Shown: positions 43,213-52,532, numbered from the stretch's first letter. The stretch: 64,000 nt of DNA from BOG-1184 sp049514575 (GCA_049514575.1 JBEKUX010000009.1:54711-118710), one strand, 5' to 3'. Numbers and translations are program-made. The notes: generated by a model from the sequence alone, not told the origin.

Positions 43213-44094
43213 ATGAAGCTTTCTATTCGTTTCAGCGTGTTCCTGTGCACGGCGGTTGCAGTGTCAATCACCATACCCGGATGCGGCGTCAGTCAGAAAA
43301 CGATTGACACTTACGAGGCGCAGCTTAAGGCGCTCGAGGCAAAAGGAACGCCCGACAGCATCCTTTCGAGTGTTCGGGTCTATCTTTCACAGGCAAAGGG
43401 CGGTAGGCAGTCGGCAAACGGAACTCTTGCCAAAGCAAGTATCGACTCGGTAAAACGGTATCTTGCAGCGGCTGAACAATGGTACCAAATGACTGTTCAA
43501 ACGAAAAAACCGCGGGTCGATTCCCTTCTGAAATATTTTACTGCAGCCAAAACCGCGCTTTCCGGGATGCAGGTCAAAGAAGCCGACAGCTTCCTAACCA
43601 TAATCGATTCATATGTCAAGAAAAACTGGTATATGCAGGCAGCGGTATTTACCGATAGGCTTGATACGCTGATGCCATCCCTTATCAAGGACGAAGATGT
43701 TTCAAAAAAAATCGGTCCACAACTCATCGGCACTTGGATAATGATTAAAAAACACACTGAAAACGGGGCGAATGCAACGGAAAAAAGCAGCGTTTCCTTT
43801 AAGAAAGATGGTGTTTTTGAAATGAATGAGGCGATGAACGGTCAGACCAAACCAACGCTCAGGGAAGACTGGCTGTTTCTTACGGAGGGAACCTATTCCA
43901 TGAAAGGGGACACCGTTCTTCTTGCGACACAGAAAGAAAAGTGCGTGCGTCAGATTTACTGGAACCTCGTCGACAAAAAAGGCAAGCAGGAATGGGTAAA
44001 GAACGAAAAAAAGCCCTACGATTCGATTATAAAAGACGGAAGTAAGGACCGATTCTTAACTTTTGATTATCTGAAGGAGAAGTTTAAAAAGTAA
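43213..44094 (+). CDS. Lipoprotein, unknown, helical N-terminal half
   Basis: 293 residues. The leader ends in a lipobox-type IPGC (Cys24). Residues about 28-160 are helical, with heptad-like spacing (a possible coiled coil). The second half (about 170-293) has LIGTWIMIKKH, a lipocalin-like or DUF-like beta domain beginning. I do not recognise it. It is followed by a strong terminator, so it is the last gene of its unit, and it is convergent with the two-finger protein gene. Confidence 0.65.
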   Translation: MKLSIRFSVFLCTAVAVSITIPGCGVSQKTIDTYEAQLKALEAKGTPDSILSSVRVYLSQAKGGRQSANGTLAKASIDSVKRYLAAAEQWYQMTVQTKKPRVDSLLKYFTAAKTALSGMQVKEADSFLTIIDSYVKKNWYMQAAVFTDRLDTLMPSLIKDEDVSKKIGPQLIGTWIMIKKHTENGANATEKSSVSFKKDGVFEMNEAMNGQTKPTLREDWLFLTEGTYSMKGDTVLLATQKEKCVRQIYWNLVDKKGKQEWVKNEKKPYDSIIKDGSKDRFLTFDYLKEKFKK

Positions 44095-44116
44095 CCAACT
44101 ATGTCCTACCATCGGT

Positions 44117-44143
44117 AAAAGGGGAACACGCGTTCCCCTTTTT
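44117..44143 (+). terminator. Rho-independent terminator after the lipoprotein gene
   Basis: The stem AAAAGGGGAAC / GTTCCCCTTTT with an ACGC loop is an 11-bp perfect hairpin followed by T. The A-tract before it lets it also function toward the convergent gene on the minus strand. Confidence 0.85.
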
Positions 44144-44165
44144 ACTATGTGACCTTATATAGTGT

Positions 44166-44630
44166 TTATGCAATATCTCCAACCATTTCCTCGTCAATAT
44201 GTTCTTCGTCTTCTTTTCCCGGCGAGTGTTCAAGCTCGAAGTTCTCTCCTTCCCGCTTCATCTGCTCAATAAGATCCTCCCGATCAATCATCTGCAAATG
44301 CCTGATACGTCGGTATTCGTTACGGTGCTGTGGGCAATATTTCGGATAAATGTATTGGCGCGGATAAATCTTTATCTCAAAATGCTGCTTGCAACCCTCC
44401 AATGCACAACCCATTACCATAGTCACCACTTCGGTGTAAGTGTGCTTGAAGGTCTGGTTTTTGATGTTAACATCCTCCGGCTTGGTTCTTTTCCGGATAC
44501 GGTATCGGTCCTGGCGGTGTTCAGGGCAGTACTTTGAGATGTGGATGCCGAAAAAAATCTTGCCGCATCCGGGATATAAACATCTTTTTTCCCGCAATTT
44601 CTGGCGCCGTCTCGATTTGGGAAGCTGCAT
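44166..44630 (-). CDS. Two-repeat zinc-finger-like protein, unknown function
   Basis: 154 residues. Two related fingers are visible: Cys17, Cys22, Cys35, His38 (CLYPGC, YCPEHRQDRYRIRK) and Cys75, Cys80, Cys99, His102 (CALEGC, YCPQHRNEYRRIRH), that is C-x4-C, spacer, C-x2-H, followed by a basic Arg/Tyr-rich helix. An acidic tail ends the protein. The basic helices suggest nucleic-acid binding. I do not know the family. It has a 500-base gene-free region upstream. Confidence 0.7.
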   Translation of the reverse strand: MQLPKSRRRQKLREKRCLYPGCGKIFFGIHISKYCPEHRQDRYRIRKRTKPEDVNIKNQTFKHTYTEVVTMVMGCALEGCKQHFEIKIYPRQYIYPKYCPQHRNEYRRIRHLQMIDREDLIEQMKREGENFELEHSPGKEDEEHIDEEMVGDIA

Positions 44631-45132
44631 AATGTATAATTTCCTTATTCTAAGTTATTAAATGACTCTTCTATCTTTTGATAAATACCGGTGTTATCCA
44701 TTATTACCCCGTCAAAAGCAAGGGCGCTATTAATATACGGGTAAAAGGGAAAAAATGCAACAAAATAGTGACTTATTTTTATTACCCGTTCCGCTTTTCT
44801 CGGTTTTTTATGTGTTGTATCTGTAATATTAATAACAACTTAAACAAACATTATCTCCAGCGAACAATAAATCCTGGCCGATGCCATTATCTTGACAATA
44901 TGGTACACCATTTCGTCAAGCACTATTGGGTTTTATCATCCTGTTTGAGCTAAAAAGAGATCTTTCAATGGATAGGTTACTGTTTTCTTTAAAATATAAG
45001 TGCTTTTTGTTATCCTATATATTATTATTAACCATATTAAATCAATTGCTGATGGAACAAATAATAAAACATATTAAGGCCCGGATTATTTAACTCACCA
45101 TTTTCCATATTGTTGGTACATTCTTTATTACC
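44631..45132. other. Gene-free 502-base AT-rich region
   Basis: No coding sequence is convincing: the one open frame of 91 codons (44678-44953) has no family-like features. The region holds a 30-base imperfect palindrome at 44891-44920 and an 8-base inverted pair (ACGGGTAA near 44740, TTACCCGT near 44782). It contains the start sites of two divergent units, the finger gene and the lipid-transport operon. Confidence 0.6.
44891..44920. promoter_or_regulatory. 30-base nested palindrome, possible operator
   Basis: CTTGAC pairs with GTCAAG at the ends, and ATGGT pairs with ACCAT inside; the 3-base and 2-base gaps are unpaired. Arms symmetric over 22 of 30 bases are typical of a dimeric regulator site, or may form an RNA hairpin. 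It is 213 bases from the mlaE start. Confidence 0.45.
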
Positions 45133-46194
45133 ATGGATACCAATATCGTTATTGCACTCGCCGAAACCCTGGACCGGGCATGGGTGGAAAAAACCGATCT
45201 TCTGCAAAAACCTTGCGGAGGTAATCTGATATTGGATTTTTCCCAAACAAAACGGATTGACTCTGCTGCCATCTGTACTATCAGGCTTTTACACAATACA
45301 TACAAAAACAAAGGCAGGAAACTCGTTTTACGAAATATTTCTCCGCCTCTTCTTTCAGCTTTGGAAACCGTTATTGAACCGACGCCCGATCTGCCGGAAT
45401 CAGACAGGATCACCCATAAACTACTGATAAATGCAGGCGACAGTTTTCTTACAGCAAAAGAAACCGTCATCAGTGCGCTTTCTGTACTTACTGAAATGCT
45501 CTACTGGGGAACCTTCGGCGTCATGAAAAAGCGGGATTTCCGCAAAGGGATCCTTGGCGAACAGATGTTTCTGCTCGGGTATAAGGCTCTTGGAATAGTG
45601 GGACTGCTTTCATTTCTTATCGGTATGGTACTTGCTCTTCAAGCGGCCATCCAGCTAAAGACATTCGGTGCCGGAGTTTTCCTCGGTCCCCTTATCGGCA
45701 TCACCATGGTCCGGGAAATGGGACCGCTTTTGACTGCCGTGATCCTTGCCGGCAGGACCGGCAGCGCCACTACCGCTGAAATCGGTACGATGGGAGTAGG
45801 TGAAGAACTCGATGCGCTAAAGACCATGGGAATAAATCCTGTTCAATTCGTGGTTGTACCCAAGTTCTGGGCGATTTCACTTACCATGCCGGTGCTCTCC
45901 ATCTGCGGAACCGTTGCGGGTATTCTCGGCGGCTGGTGTGTCGCGCTTTTTTATCTTGACCTTTCGTCAAGCCTTTACTGGGGACAACTCTGGCAGTATT
46001 TATTGTTCAGTGACGTTCTGGCGGGTTTTATAAAATCGGTGGTTTTTTCGTGGCTTATTGTCTGGATCGGTGCATTTTACGGTTTTCGCGTCCGTGGCGG
46101 CGCCGAAGGGGTTGGACGCGAAACGACCGCAAGCGTTGTGTCATGTATTTTCATTATCATTATTACTGATGCACTCTTTTCATTCATTATATAA
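45133..46194 (+). CDS. mlaE: MlaE-type ABC permease with N-terminal STAS domain
   Basis: 353 residues. Residues about 1-95 are a STAS domain (LILDFSQTKRIDSAAICTIRLL), the part that is a separate protein, MlaB, in E. coli. The permease core has GMVLALQAAIQL, GPLIGITMVREMGPLLTAVILAGRTGSATTAEIGTM, and ELDALKTMGINPVQ, the MlaE signatures. The complex moves phospholipid between the inner and outer membranes. It is followed by MlaF and MlaD in the same operon. There is no clear Shine-Dalgarno before the ATG. Confidence 0.93.
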   Translation: MDTNIVIALAETLDRAWVEKTDLLQKPCGGNLILDFSQTKRIDSAAICTIRLLHNTYKNKGRKLVLRNISPPLLSALETVIEPTPDLPESDRITHKLLINAGDSFLTAKETVISALSVLTEMLYWGTFGVMKKRDFRKGILGEQMFLLGYKALGIVGLLSFLIGMVLALQAAIQLKTFGAGVFLGPLIGITMVREMGPLLTAVILAGRTGSATTAEIGTMGVGEELDALKTMGINPVQFVVVPKFWAISLTMPVLSICGTVAGILGGWCVALFYLDLSSSLYWGQLWQYLLFSDVLAGFIKSVVFSWLIVWIGAFYGFRVRGGAEGVGRETTASVVSCIFIIIITDALFSFII

Positions 46195-46204
46195 TAAGGC
46201 TCCC

Positions 46205-47008
46205 ATGACATCGTCATCCACACCTATTGCCAGTGTCCGGAATCTTTCAGTGCAGTACGGTACAAAACAGGTACTTACCCGTATTTCGACCGATATTTTT
46301 CCTTCGGAAATCCGGGTTATTCTCGGAATTTCTGGATGTGGAAAGACAACCCTCCTCAAAGCTATGGTCGGACTGCTTAAATCTGTTGTAGGTTCGGTGC
46401 AGCTATTTAATGTCGAAATCGGCAATCAGGACGATCCCGCAACCATTACTGTGCTGAAAAAGGTGGGTGTGTTGTTTCAAAATGGCGCACTGCTGGGCTC
46501 GTTGACAATTGAAGAGAACATCGCCCTGCCGCTCCAGATGCATACCGACCTTCCGCCACGGCTTATAAAGGAAATTGTAAACTACAAACTCGCTCAAGTT
46601 AAACTTACTGGCGTTGGATCTCTCCTTCCTTCAGAGCTTTCGGGCGGTATGCGTAAACGGGCAGCCCTTGCAAGGGCGCTGGTGCTTGATCCGCCGCTCC
46701 TGTTCTGTGATGAACCTTCTGCCGGACTCGATCCGGTCACTGCCGCAGGCCTCGACCGCCTGCTCCTCAGCCTTCGCGAAATGCTCGGCATCACCATCGT
46801 GGTAGTCACCCATGAGCTCAGTTCAATTGAATCTATCGCCGACAATATCTCATTTTTACATAACGGTTCATTGCTGTTTGACGGCCCCTTTGTCGAAGCC
46901 CGGAAACTTACGGACGGACCGATGCACGACTTCTTTGCCCGGCGGGAAAAAGACGCATCGGGAAAAAACATGAAAACGCAGGATTTCTTCGTGGAGACGT
47001 CCCCATGA
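46205..47008 (+). CDS. mlaF: MlaF-type ABC ATPase
   Basis: 267 residues from ATG 46205; the frame is open further upstream but overlaps mlaE. Walker A is GISGCGKTT at 41-49, signature LSGGMRKR at 145-152, Walker B LLFCDE at 165-170 followed by PSAGLDPVTA, and VVVTHELSS contains the switch histidine. It energises the lipid-transport permease. Spacing from mlaE is 10 nt, and its stop overlaps the mlaD start as ATGA. Confidence 0.95.
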   Translation: MTSSSTPIASVRNLSVQYGTKQVLTRISTDIFPSEIRVILGISGCGKTTLLKAMVGLLKSVVGSVQLFNVEIGNQDDPATITVLKKVGVLFQNGALLGSLTIEENIALPLQMHTDLPPRLIKEIVNYKLAQVKLTGVGSLLPSELSGGMRKRAALARALVLDPPLLFCDEPSAGLDPVTAAGLDRLLLSLREMLGITIVVVTHELSSIESIADNISFLHNGSLLFDGPFVEARKLTDGPMHDFFARREKDASGKNMKTQDFFVETSP

Positions 47009-47922
47009 GTATCTCGAGTTCTCAACGTGCACGGTTGGGCGTTTTTATTATGTCAGGCATTGTGCTATTGCTCCTATTTTTGTCCGTTACGTTGGGCCTC
47101 AAACTTTCCCGGACCATGAAAACCTATTACGCCTATTTCCAGGGGGAATCCCTTTCCGGACTGGAACAGGGCGCCCTTGTCAAATATACCGGTGTGCCTA
47201 TCGGTAAGGTCGACAAAATCACCTATCAGCCGCGAGATCTTTCAAGAGTCAAGGTAACGCTTACGGTACAACCCGATTTCCCTATGAAACCGGACATGTA
47301 CGCTACCACTGGCCTGCTTGGCATCACGGGTCTGAAATATGTGGAAATCCTTGGCGGAACGAGCACCGCGCCGCTTCTTAAAAACGGCGGCGAAATCCCA
47401 ACACGTGCATCAATGTTTTCATCAATTTCCGGCAAGGCCGAAGCGATTATCGCCAAAGTTGAACTTCTTATCAATAACCTGAACCAGCTTTCCAATCCCG
47501 ACAGCCTGAAATCGCTGCGGTTCCTTGTCGAGAATGTAACTGCGATTACAAGTGATGTCCGTAAAATTGCAGGGAACATGGCGCCGAAAATCGACACGAT
47601 AACTGCTTCCGCTGAACGGATCATGAGCAAGGCCGACAGGATCGCCGGTAATGTGCAGACCATCACCGGAAGCATCGATACGGCGTTCCCTGCAAAGAGG
47701 ATAGCGCGCACCATCGCCTCGGTCGATTCGGCTGCGATGGCGATCAAGCTGGTAGCGGATAATCTATCGCTTCTTGTGCGGCAGTCGCGCGAGGATTTCT
47801 CGGTCAGTATGCAGAACCTCCGTGAGGCCAGCGAGAGCGCCAACCAGCTTACAAAGATGCTTGCGGAAAACCCATCATTACTTTTAAGAAATGAATCCCA
47901 GAAAGAAAGGGAATTGCGATGA
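47005..47922 (+). CDS. mlaD: MlaD-family (MCE) lipid-binding protein
   Basis: 305 residues. A single N-terminal membrane helix (about 14-32) anchors a periplasmic MCE domain: YFQGESLSGLEQGALVKYTGVPIGKVDKI (start about 43) and TGLLGITGLKYVEILGG (about 104-120). The C-terminal half (about 150-305) is an extended helical region with periodic hydrophobic residues, longer than in the E. coli protein and predicted to form a tube or needle as in other MCE proteins. The four-base overlaps with both neighbours indicate coupled translation. Confidence 0.92.
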   Translation: MSISSSQRARLGVFIMSGIVLLLLFLSVTLGLKLSRTMKTYYAYFQGESLSGLEQGALVKYTGVPIGKVDKITYQPRDLSRVKVTLTVQPDFPMKPDMYATTGLLGITGLKYVEILGGTSTAPLLKNGGEIPTRASMFSSISGKAEAIIAKVELLINNLNQLSNPDSLKSLRFLVENVTAITSDVRKIAGNMAPKIDTITASAERIMSKADRIAGNVQTITGSIDTAFPAKRIARTIASVDSAAMAIKLVADNLSLLVRQSREDFSVSMQNLREASESANQLTKMLAENPSLLLRNESQKERELR

Positions 47923-48608
47923 ACCGTACTGCATGGCATTACTGGACGGCCGGCATAATCTTCGTTGGTGCACTCAGTATTCTTTCCGGGTGTGCCGCGG
48001 TTCCGTTAAAGCAGTACTATCTGCTCAATTACATCCCTTCGGCCCGCAAAGACCGCCTGAACCCCGCACCGTATCCCTGTACCATACGCCTGCGCGATTT
48101 TGATATCGAAGAAGCATATAACCGGCCGGAGATCGTTTACCGTCAGAGTCCGTTTCAGCTGCAATATGACTATTACCGTGCGTGGGCGGTTAAACCGGCG
48201 CGTATGATATCCGATCTTGTTTACAAACATCTATTTGCAACCGGCATTGTATCGAGCGTGATCCGGCGGTTTGACGAAGGCCCAAAACCTAACTACGAAC
48301 TTTCGGGTATGATCGAGGCGCTCGACGAGTACGACTCCCAGGAGCTGTGGTTCGCACACATTGCGCTCCGTATCAACCTGATAATGATTTCCGACGGTAC
48401 GGTGATGTATACGAAGCGATTCGATCTCCGCAAACGCGTGTTTGAACATAAGCCGGAAAACGTAATACGGGAACTTTCGTCTCTCATGGAATTCATCATG
48501 GTTCAAACGATCCACGACATAGATGCGAAACTGGCAAAAGAATATGGTTTGGCAACACCGGCAGCCGACACGTCCGGCGTTTCCCCTGTTACGGGCGAAA
48601 TCAAGTGA
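47919..48608 (+). CDS. ABC transport auxiliary lipoprotein (PqiC/MlaD-partner type)
   Basis: 229 residues. The lipobox LSGC places Cys26 as the acylation site. The mature part contains YYLLNYIP and IRLRDFDIEEAYNRPEIVYRQSPFQLQYDYYRAWAVKPARMISDLVYKHL in part (about 60-107), the pattern of the ABC_trans_aux family. Such lipoproteins dock MCE systems to the outer membrane. Translationally coupled to mlaD by ATGA. The next gene starts within the stop region. Confidence 0.88.
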   Translation: MNRTAWHYWTAGIIFVGALSILSGCAAVPLKQYYLLNYIPSARKDRLNPAPYPCTIRLRDFDIEEAYNRPEIVYRQSPFQLQYDYYRAWAVKPARMISDLVYKHLFATGIVSSVIRRFDEGPKPNYELSGMIEALDEYDSQELWFAHIALRINLIMISDGTVMYTKRFDLRKRVFEHKPENVIRELSSLMEFIMVQTIHDIDAKLAKEYGLATPAADTSGVSPVTGEIK

Positions 48609-48619
48609 GAATTTACGCT

Positions 48620-50377
48620 ATGAAGCAATACGTCCGCCGGTGTGCGGCAATGGTGGGTTTTACTTTCTTTTCCTTTTTTGTAAATGCTGAACCGCCGCCT
48701 GATCTTCCGGGTGTCGAAATATCACACGACTATCTGAACTCGGTGGTTCCAAAAGACACGGTGAAAAACGCCGCGGAATCAAAACCTTCCGGCTCAGGCC
48801 TCCCATGGCTTGACAAAGCCCAAAAAAGCTGGGACGCGCCGTCTCTTGCAGAACAGATGTCGGCAGGGGAAGCTTCCGTGCCCATAGGCAAGGGCGGCGT
48901 TTTCGTTCCCCGATTCACCGCGGCAACGAACGAACCGGATGTCAATATCGTCGATTCGGCAGGCCATTCGGTCGCGTCTGGTAATACGGGTCGTATTTTC
49001 AGCCTTGAACCCGGTTTATACAAGGTCATACTCGGCAGCGGCGCGCACAATCAGCGAATTGTACGCCCCGTTACCGTAGAAGAAGGAAAAACGGTACCCA
49101 TTATCCCCGACTGGGCCGGGCTTACCGTAGAAACAATCGATTCGTTGGCCATCCCATTCCGCGGAGAATACGAACTTCTCCGCATCGACGAATTTGAAAC
49201 CTACGGCCGCGGGTTGGGCGCCAACCCCGAGCTCGGCGAGGTGGCCAAGACCTGGATCCTGAATCCGGGCATCTATAAGCTTCTCAGTGTGGGCCAAGGA
49301 TACAACAGCCTTATCAATTTCGTTACAGTCAGGCTTCTTTCCGGCGAGCTGAGCAAGCTCCTCCTAGTGCAGGACACCACCACGTACCGCATTCTCGGCG
49401 GCGGCACGGTTGATGTGACGCCGCCATCAAAGATTACCTCGCATTGGAAATACGGCGCAAATATCGGCGGCAATATAAATTTCAACGCCGAGATCGACCG
49501 TCAGAAAAAAGACACCATTACGAACACGCTGTTCGGCCTGCTCTCAACGCTGTGGCTTACCTACCAACACCAGCCTTATGAGTGGCAGACTAGGATTCGT
49601 CTCAACGAAGGGTTCAATTTTTCCGGACTCACCGTCAGCGACCTGCTTATGAATGCCGATGATTTTTTGCTTACCTCCCTTTTTATCTGGCGGTTCCTTC
49701 CCTGGCTCGGCCCCTATGGCAGCGCAGAAATCCATACCACGTTTCTGCCCCGTCGTTTTATCCGCAACGATAAGACCTCATTTTTCTGTCTGATCGACGA
49801 TGATTCACTCATTGTCAATCCTTCCGCCAGTTTTGATTCGAGCCGTTCGTTCACCCTTCAACCGCCATTTTCGCCGCTGCTGTTCGATGTCAGTGTCGGT
49901 GTCAATGTCGACGCTCTCAATTTCTCGTTCCTTGAAACAAAACTCCGTGGCGGCTTTGGGACGCACTATTCCTATCTTCCTCGTTCCTACCAGATTGTGG
50001 ACTCAGCAACGGTCAAGTGGCAGACTGCGCCGGACGCTGCTTCGCTCGCCAAACTCAGCAACAGTGTCGTTCTCCAATCAGTGAATGCCACTTCCGATTT
50101 CGGTTTAGGTCCGCAGGTTGCGATCAACGGTATGGTTCGAATTGGCAGGTTCATTACAGCCGATGGCGATCTGAAAGTATTTGCTCCGATAGCGCCAACG
50201 CAGCGTCTCTTGCGTCCGGATTTCGATTTATTAGCAAATATCAGCTGGCGAATTTCGAATTTGATCACGCTCGACTATACTTACACGTTCCTGCTTCAAC
50301 AACCGGAAAATGTTGCTGCTCGGCTGGATAAATCAACGCACGGCGTATGGCTGCGGTTTTCATATTCGAGCCGATAA
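48620..50377 (+). CDS. Probable outer-membrane protein of the lipid-transport operon
   Basis: 585 residues from ATG 48620 (a GTG at 48605 overlaps the previous stop). A signal peptide (about 1-25, ending VNAE) precedes a disordered Pro/Ser/Lys stretch. Residues about 90-260 hold two related segments, SLEPGLYKVILGSG and LNPGIYKLLSVGQG, resembling PEGA-like surface modules. The last half has barrel-like strands with aromatic-rich alternation, ending WLRFSYSSR. It is presumably the outer-membrane component, but no named homologue is recognised. Confidence 0.6.
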   Translation: MKQYVRRCAAMVGFTFFSFFVNAEPPPDLPGVEISHDYLNSVVPKDTVKNAAESKPSGSGLPWLDKAQKSWDAPSLAEQMSAGEASVPIGKGGVFVPRFTAATNEPDVNIVDSAGHSVASGNTGRIFSLEPGLYKVILGSGAHNQRIVRPVTVEEGKTVPIIPDWAGLTVETIDSLAIPFRGEYELLRIDEFETYGRGLGANPELGEVAKTWILNPGIYKLLSVGQGYNSLINFVTVRLLSGELSKLLLVQDTTTYRILGGGTVDVTPPSKITSHWKYGANIGGNINFNAEIDRQKKDTITNTLFGLLSTLWLTYQHQPYEWQTRIRLNEGFNFSGLTVSDLLMNADDFLLTSLFIWRFLPWLGPYGSAEIHTTFLPRRFIRNDKTSFFCLIDDDSLIVNPSASFDSSRSFTLQPPFSPLLFDVSVGVNVDALNFSFLETKLRGGFGTHYSYLPRSYQIVDSATVKWQTAPDAASLAKLSNSVVLQSVNATSDFGLGPQVAINGMVRIGRFITADGDLKVFAPIAPTQRLLRPDFDLLANISWRISNLITLDYTYTFLLQQPENVAARLDKSTHGVWLRFSYSSR

Positions 50378-50462
50378 TCAAGTTTAAATGCCGGTAGTTT
50401 GAACATTCTTTGAATAAATTTATCTTCTAATAATATTTTTCCCTGATGAAGGGCAAAGGATC

Positions 50463-51068
50463 ATGAATTATAATCACGGGGTTACTTTCGGATTTCTCTT
50501 TTGCTTGTGTATAACCTTTGTTTCCTCTGGCCAGGATGACCTTAAACCGTGGGAGAAATACGGCCTTTCCCAGAGTGAATGGAAGATGATTAAAGAAAAC
50601 GGGGTTTCCGTGGATAAAATCCCGCTACTGTTAAGTGCCGGCATTTCCATCGGTGAATATATAAAAAAACCATGGAAGGAGCTTGGCTTGACAGAAGGCG
50701 AATGGATTGAAAAGCGCAGGTCAGGCCTTACCGCCTATGATATTGAGCTGGAAACAAAATCGCATCATCACTGGGAAAGTGAATCAAAAGATGAATTGTC
50801 ACCTGAGTTCTCGTCTTTCTCAAGTAATAAAAATCAACTGGTAAGTTTTTTCCTTCCTGGTTTTCAGCAGTTGCGCCTCAAAGAACCATCCCGGGGCGCC
50901 ATTATGGCAGGGATTGCGCTCGCATCGCTCGCGGGGTGTTTTATCGGTACGGTACTCGAAGAACGTTTCGAGGTAAGACCTCTTTATATGGTACTCCTCC
51001 CTGACATGTTCTGGAGTTTTATTGATTTCAAGATTACTATAGGAAAAATGGGTACTGAAAAACGGTAA
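50463..51068 (+). CDS. Small exported protein with tandem KPW repeats
   Basis: 201 residues. A signal peptide (about 1-22) ends SSG. Two tandem repeats follow: KPWEKYGLSQSEWKMIKENG (start about 28) and KPWKELGLTEGEWIEKRRSG (start about 69), about 41 residues apart. A short hydrophobic segment lies near 144-160 (AIMAGIALASLAGCFIGTV). It lies 85 nt after the barrel-like gene, in the same direction, with AAAGGA before the ATG. I cannot name it. A role with the lipid-transport operon is possible. Confidence 0.6.
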   Translation: MNYNHGVTFGFLFCLCITFVSSGQDDLKPWEKYGLSQSEWKMIKENGVSVDKIPLLLSAGISIGEYIKKPWKELGLTEGEWIEKRRSGLTAYDIELETKSHHHWESESKDELSPEFSSFSSNKNQLVSFFLPGFQQLRLKEPSRGAIMAGIALASLAGCFIGTVLEERFEVRPLYMVLLPDMFWSFIDFKITIGKMGTEKR

Positions 51069-51090
51069 TGTTCCCCTGGATTTATGACTT

Positions 51091-52425
51091 CTAAACAATA
51101 GCGGAAACTTTTGAAAATCGCTGTTCACCCTTTTCTAGATTCTCTATCATGGCTTCAAAGGTAATCTGTTCGGCGGCCGTCTTTGTGTTGTTCTGATTGT
51201 TATTCAGAATAGAGGCGACGAATTCGCGCGTATAATCATCCGGTGTTGCCGGAATCCGGAGGTCCTGGGATTTAATCTCATCAAGCACTTCACCGATCTG
51301 CGTTCTCGCAAAGTCACGGGTCGGAACATAACCCTCCTTGCCATCCGTACAGTGCAAAAGTTTGGCGTGGACAAGCCAACCGAGCAGACCGGTGGCCTGT
51401 GGTTCAGTAAGTTCGTATTTAGTGATGTAATAGGAGAGGCTCGGTGGATCGTTTTTCCGTATAAAAGCGCTTACCGCATCAATAAACACTCTGAAAATAA
51501 GGTAGGTTTTATAATCACCGACACGGCGGTCCCACCTCCTTTGTGCGCGAAGGAGCGGCCGGAAATTCTGATGGACATACGCCACCTCCGCGCCAAAAAG
51601 AATGAACAGTGACACGAACAAAAGAGAAACCAGAAATATCGGCAGGATTCCAAGCGTTCCATAAATGGTCTGTGTTTGGATGGTCAGCTGAACATACATG
51701 CCGAACCCTTCTCGCTCTGCCTCGAAAAGCAATCCTGCTATGAGGCCGCCGAGAAGAGCGGAATTAAATTTTACTTTCGTATGGGGCGCAAACAGAATAA
51801 GTGAGATAAATGCAAGTACCATGAGTAAGGGGGGTAAAATATCTATCGGGAAAAAATGTTGCGATGCTGGCGCAAACCATTTACTGTGACGAATCCAAAT
51901 AGACAGAAAAATGAGGAGCGGGCTGTATACCATGACCATGGTAAAGGTTATCAGCCTGATAAAAAAAGATCGCGGCCTTGAAACTTTCCAGATGGTATTA
52001 AACGATTCCTCGGCAACTCCGAACAGACCAATGGCCACAATGACTAGAACCGCGATTCCAGGTCCCCGTAATTTACGGGCATTGATGTAAAATGTCGAGA
52101 GATAATTAAGTACCGTCTCGGGAGCAAAGGGCAGGAGCGTACCGAAAAGATGCTCCACCTGCTTTGCCTGTACATCAACGAGGCCGGCAAGCATGAGCGC
52201 TGCAGTGACGACAAGCGGGATCATCGTCAACAACAGACCAAAGGCAAGCGCTGAAGCTCTGGTGATGCAGTGGTTGAGTGCATACTCAGCAAACACGATG
52301 CGCCAGAAAATAACGATCCTCACCAAACGATACCAAAATCGACTTCGCTGTTTTTTCAGCGAATCAACCGCTTCTCGCGGATCGTTACGGAGATCATTCC
52401 AGAATTTTTTCGTAAATAGATACAT
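51091..52425 (-). CDS. YihY/BrkB family membrane protein
   Basis: 444 residues. Six membrane helices are visible in the first 300; the conserved region is ITRASALAFGLLLTMIPLVVTAALML near residue 54-79, and the FGAEVAYV and GTLGILPIFLVSLLFVSLFILFGAE stretch near 255-280. The C-terminal 130 residues (about 310-444) form a winged-helix-like soluble domain (YELTEPQATGLLGWLVHAKLL). BrkB-type proteins are not RNase BN; their function is unsettled. It diverges from pyrF across a region with promoter-like motifs on both sides. Confidence 0.87.
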   Translation of the reverse strand: MYLFTKKFWNDLRNDPREAVDSLKKQRSRFWYRLVRIVIFWRIVFAEYALNHCITRASALAFGLLLTMIPLVVTAALMLAGLVDVQAKQVEHLFGTLLPFAPETVLNYLSTFYINARKLRGPGIAVLVIVAIGLFGVAEESFNTIWKVSRPRSFFIRLITFTMVMVYSPLLIFLSIWIRHSKWFAPASQHFFPIDILPPLLMVLAFISLILFAPHTKVKFNSALLGGLIAGLLFEAEREGFGMYVQLTIQTQTIYGTLGILPIFLVSLLFVSLFILFGAEVAYVHQNFRPLLRAQRRWDRRVGDYKTYLIFRVFIDAVSAFIRKNDPPSLSYYITKYELTEPQATGLLGWLVHAKLLHCTDGKEGYVPTRDFARTQIGEVLDEIKSQDLRIPATPDDYTREFVASILNNNQNNTKTAAEQITFEAMIENLEKGEQRFSKVSAIV

Positions 52426-52532
52426 ACATTAATAAATAATTCATTTTTCCGTGGATAGTGTTAATATACAAAAAGAATGGAAATACATTCATTGATTTTA
52501 ATAATTATTAACCAAATGCTATTTTTATCACT

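Noticed and set aside
44678..44953. A 91-codon frame in the gene-free region
   Set aside because: Composition and residues look random, no Shine-Dalgarno, no recognisable motif.
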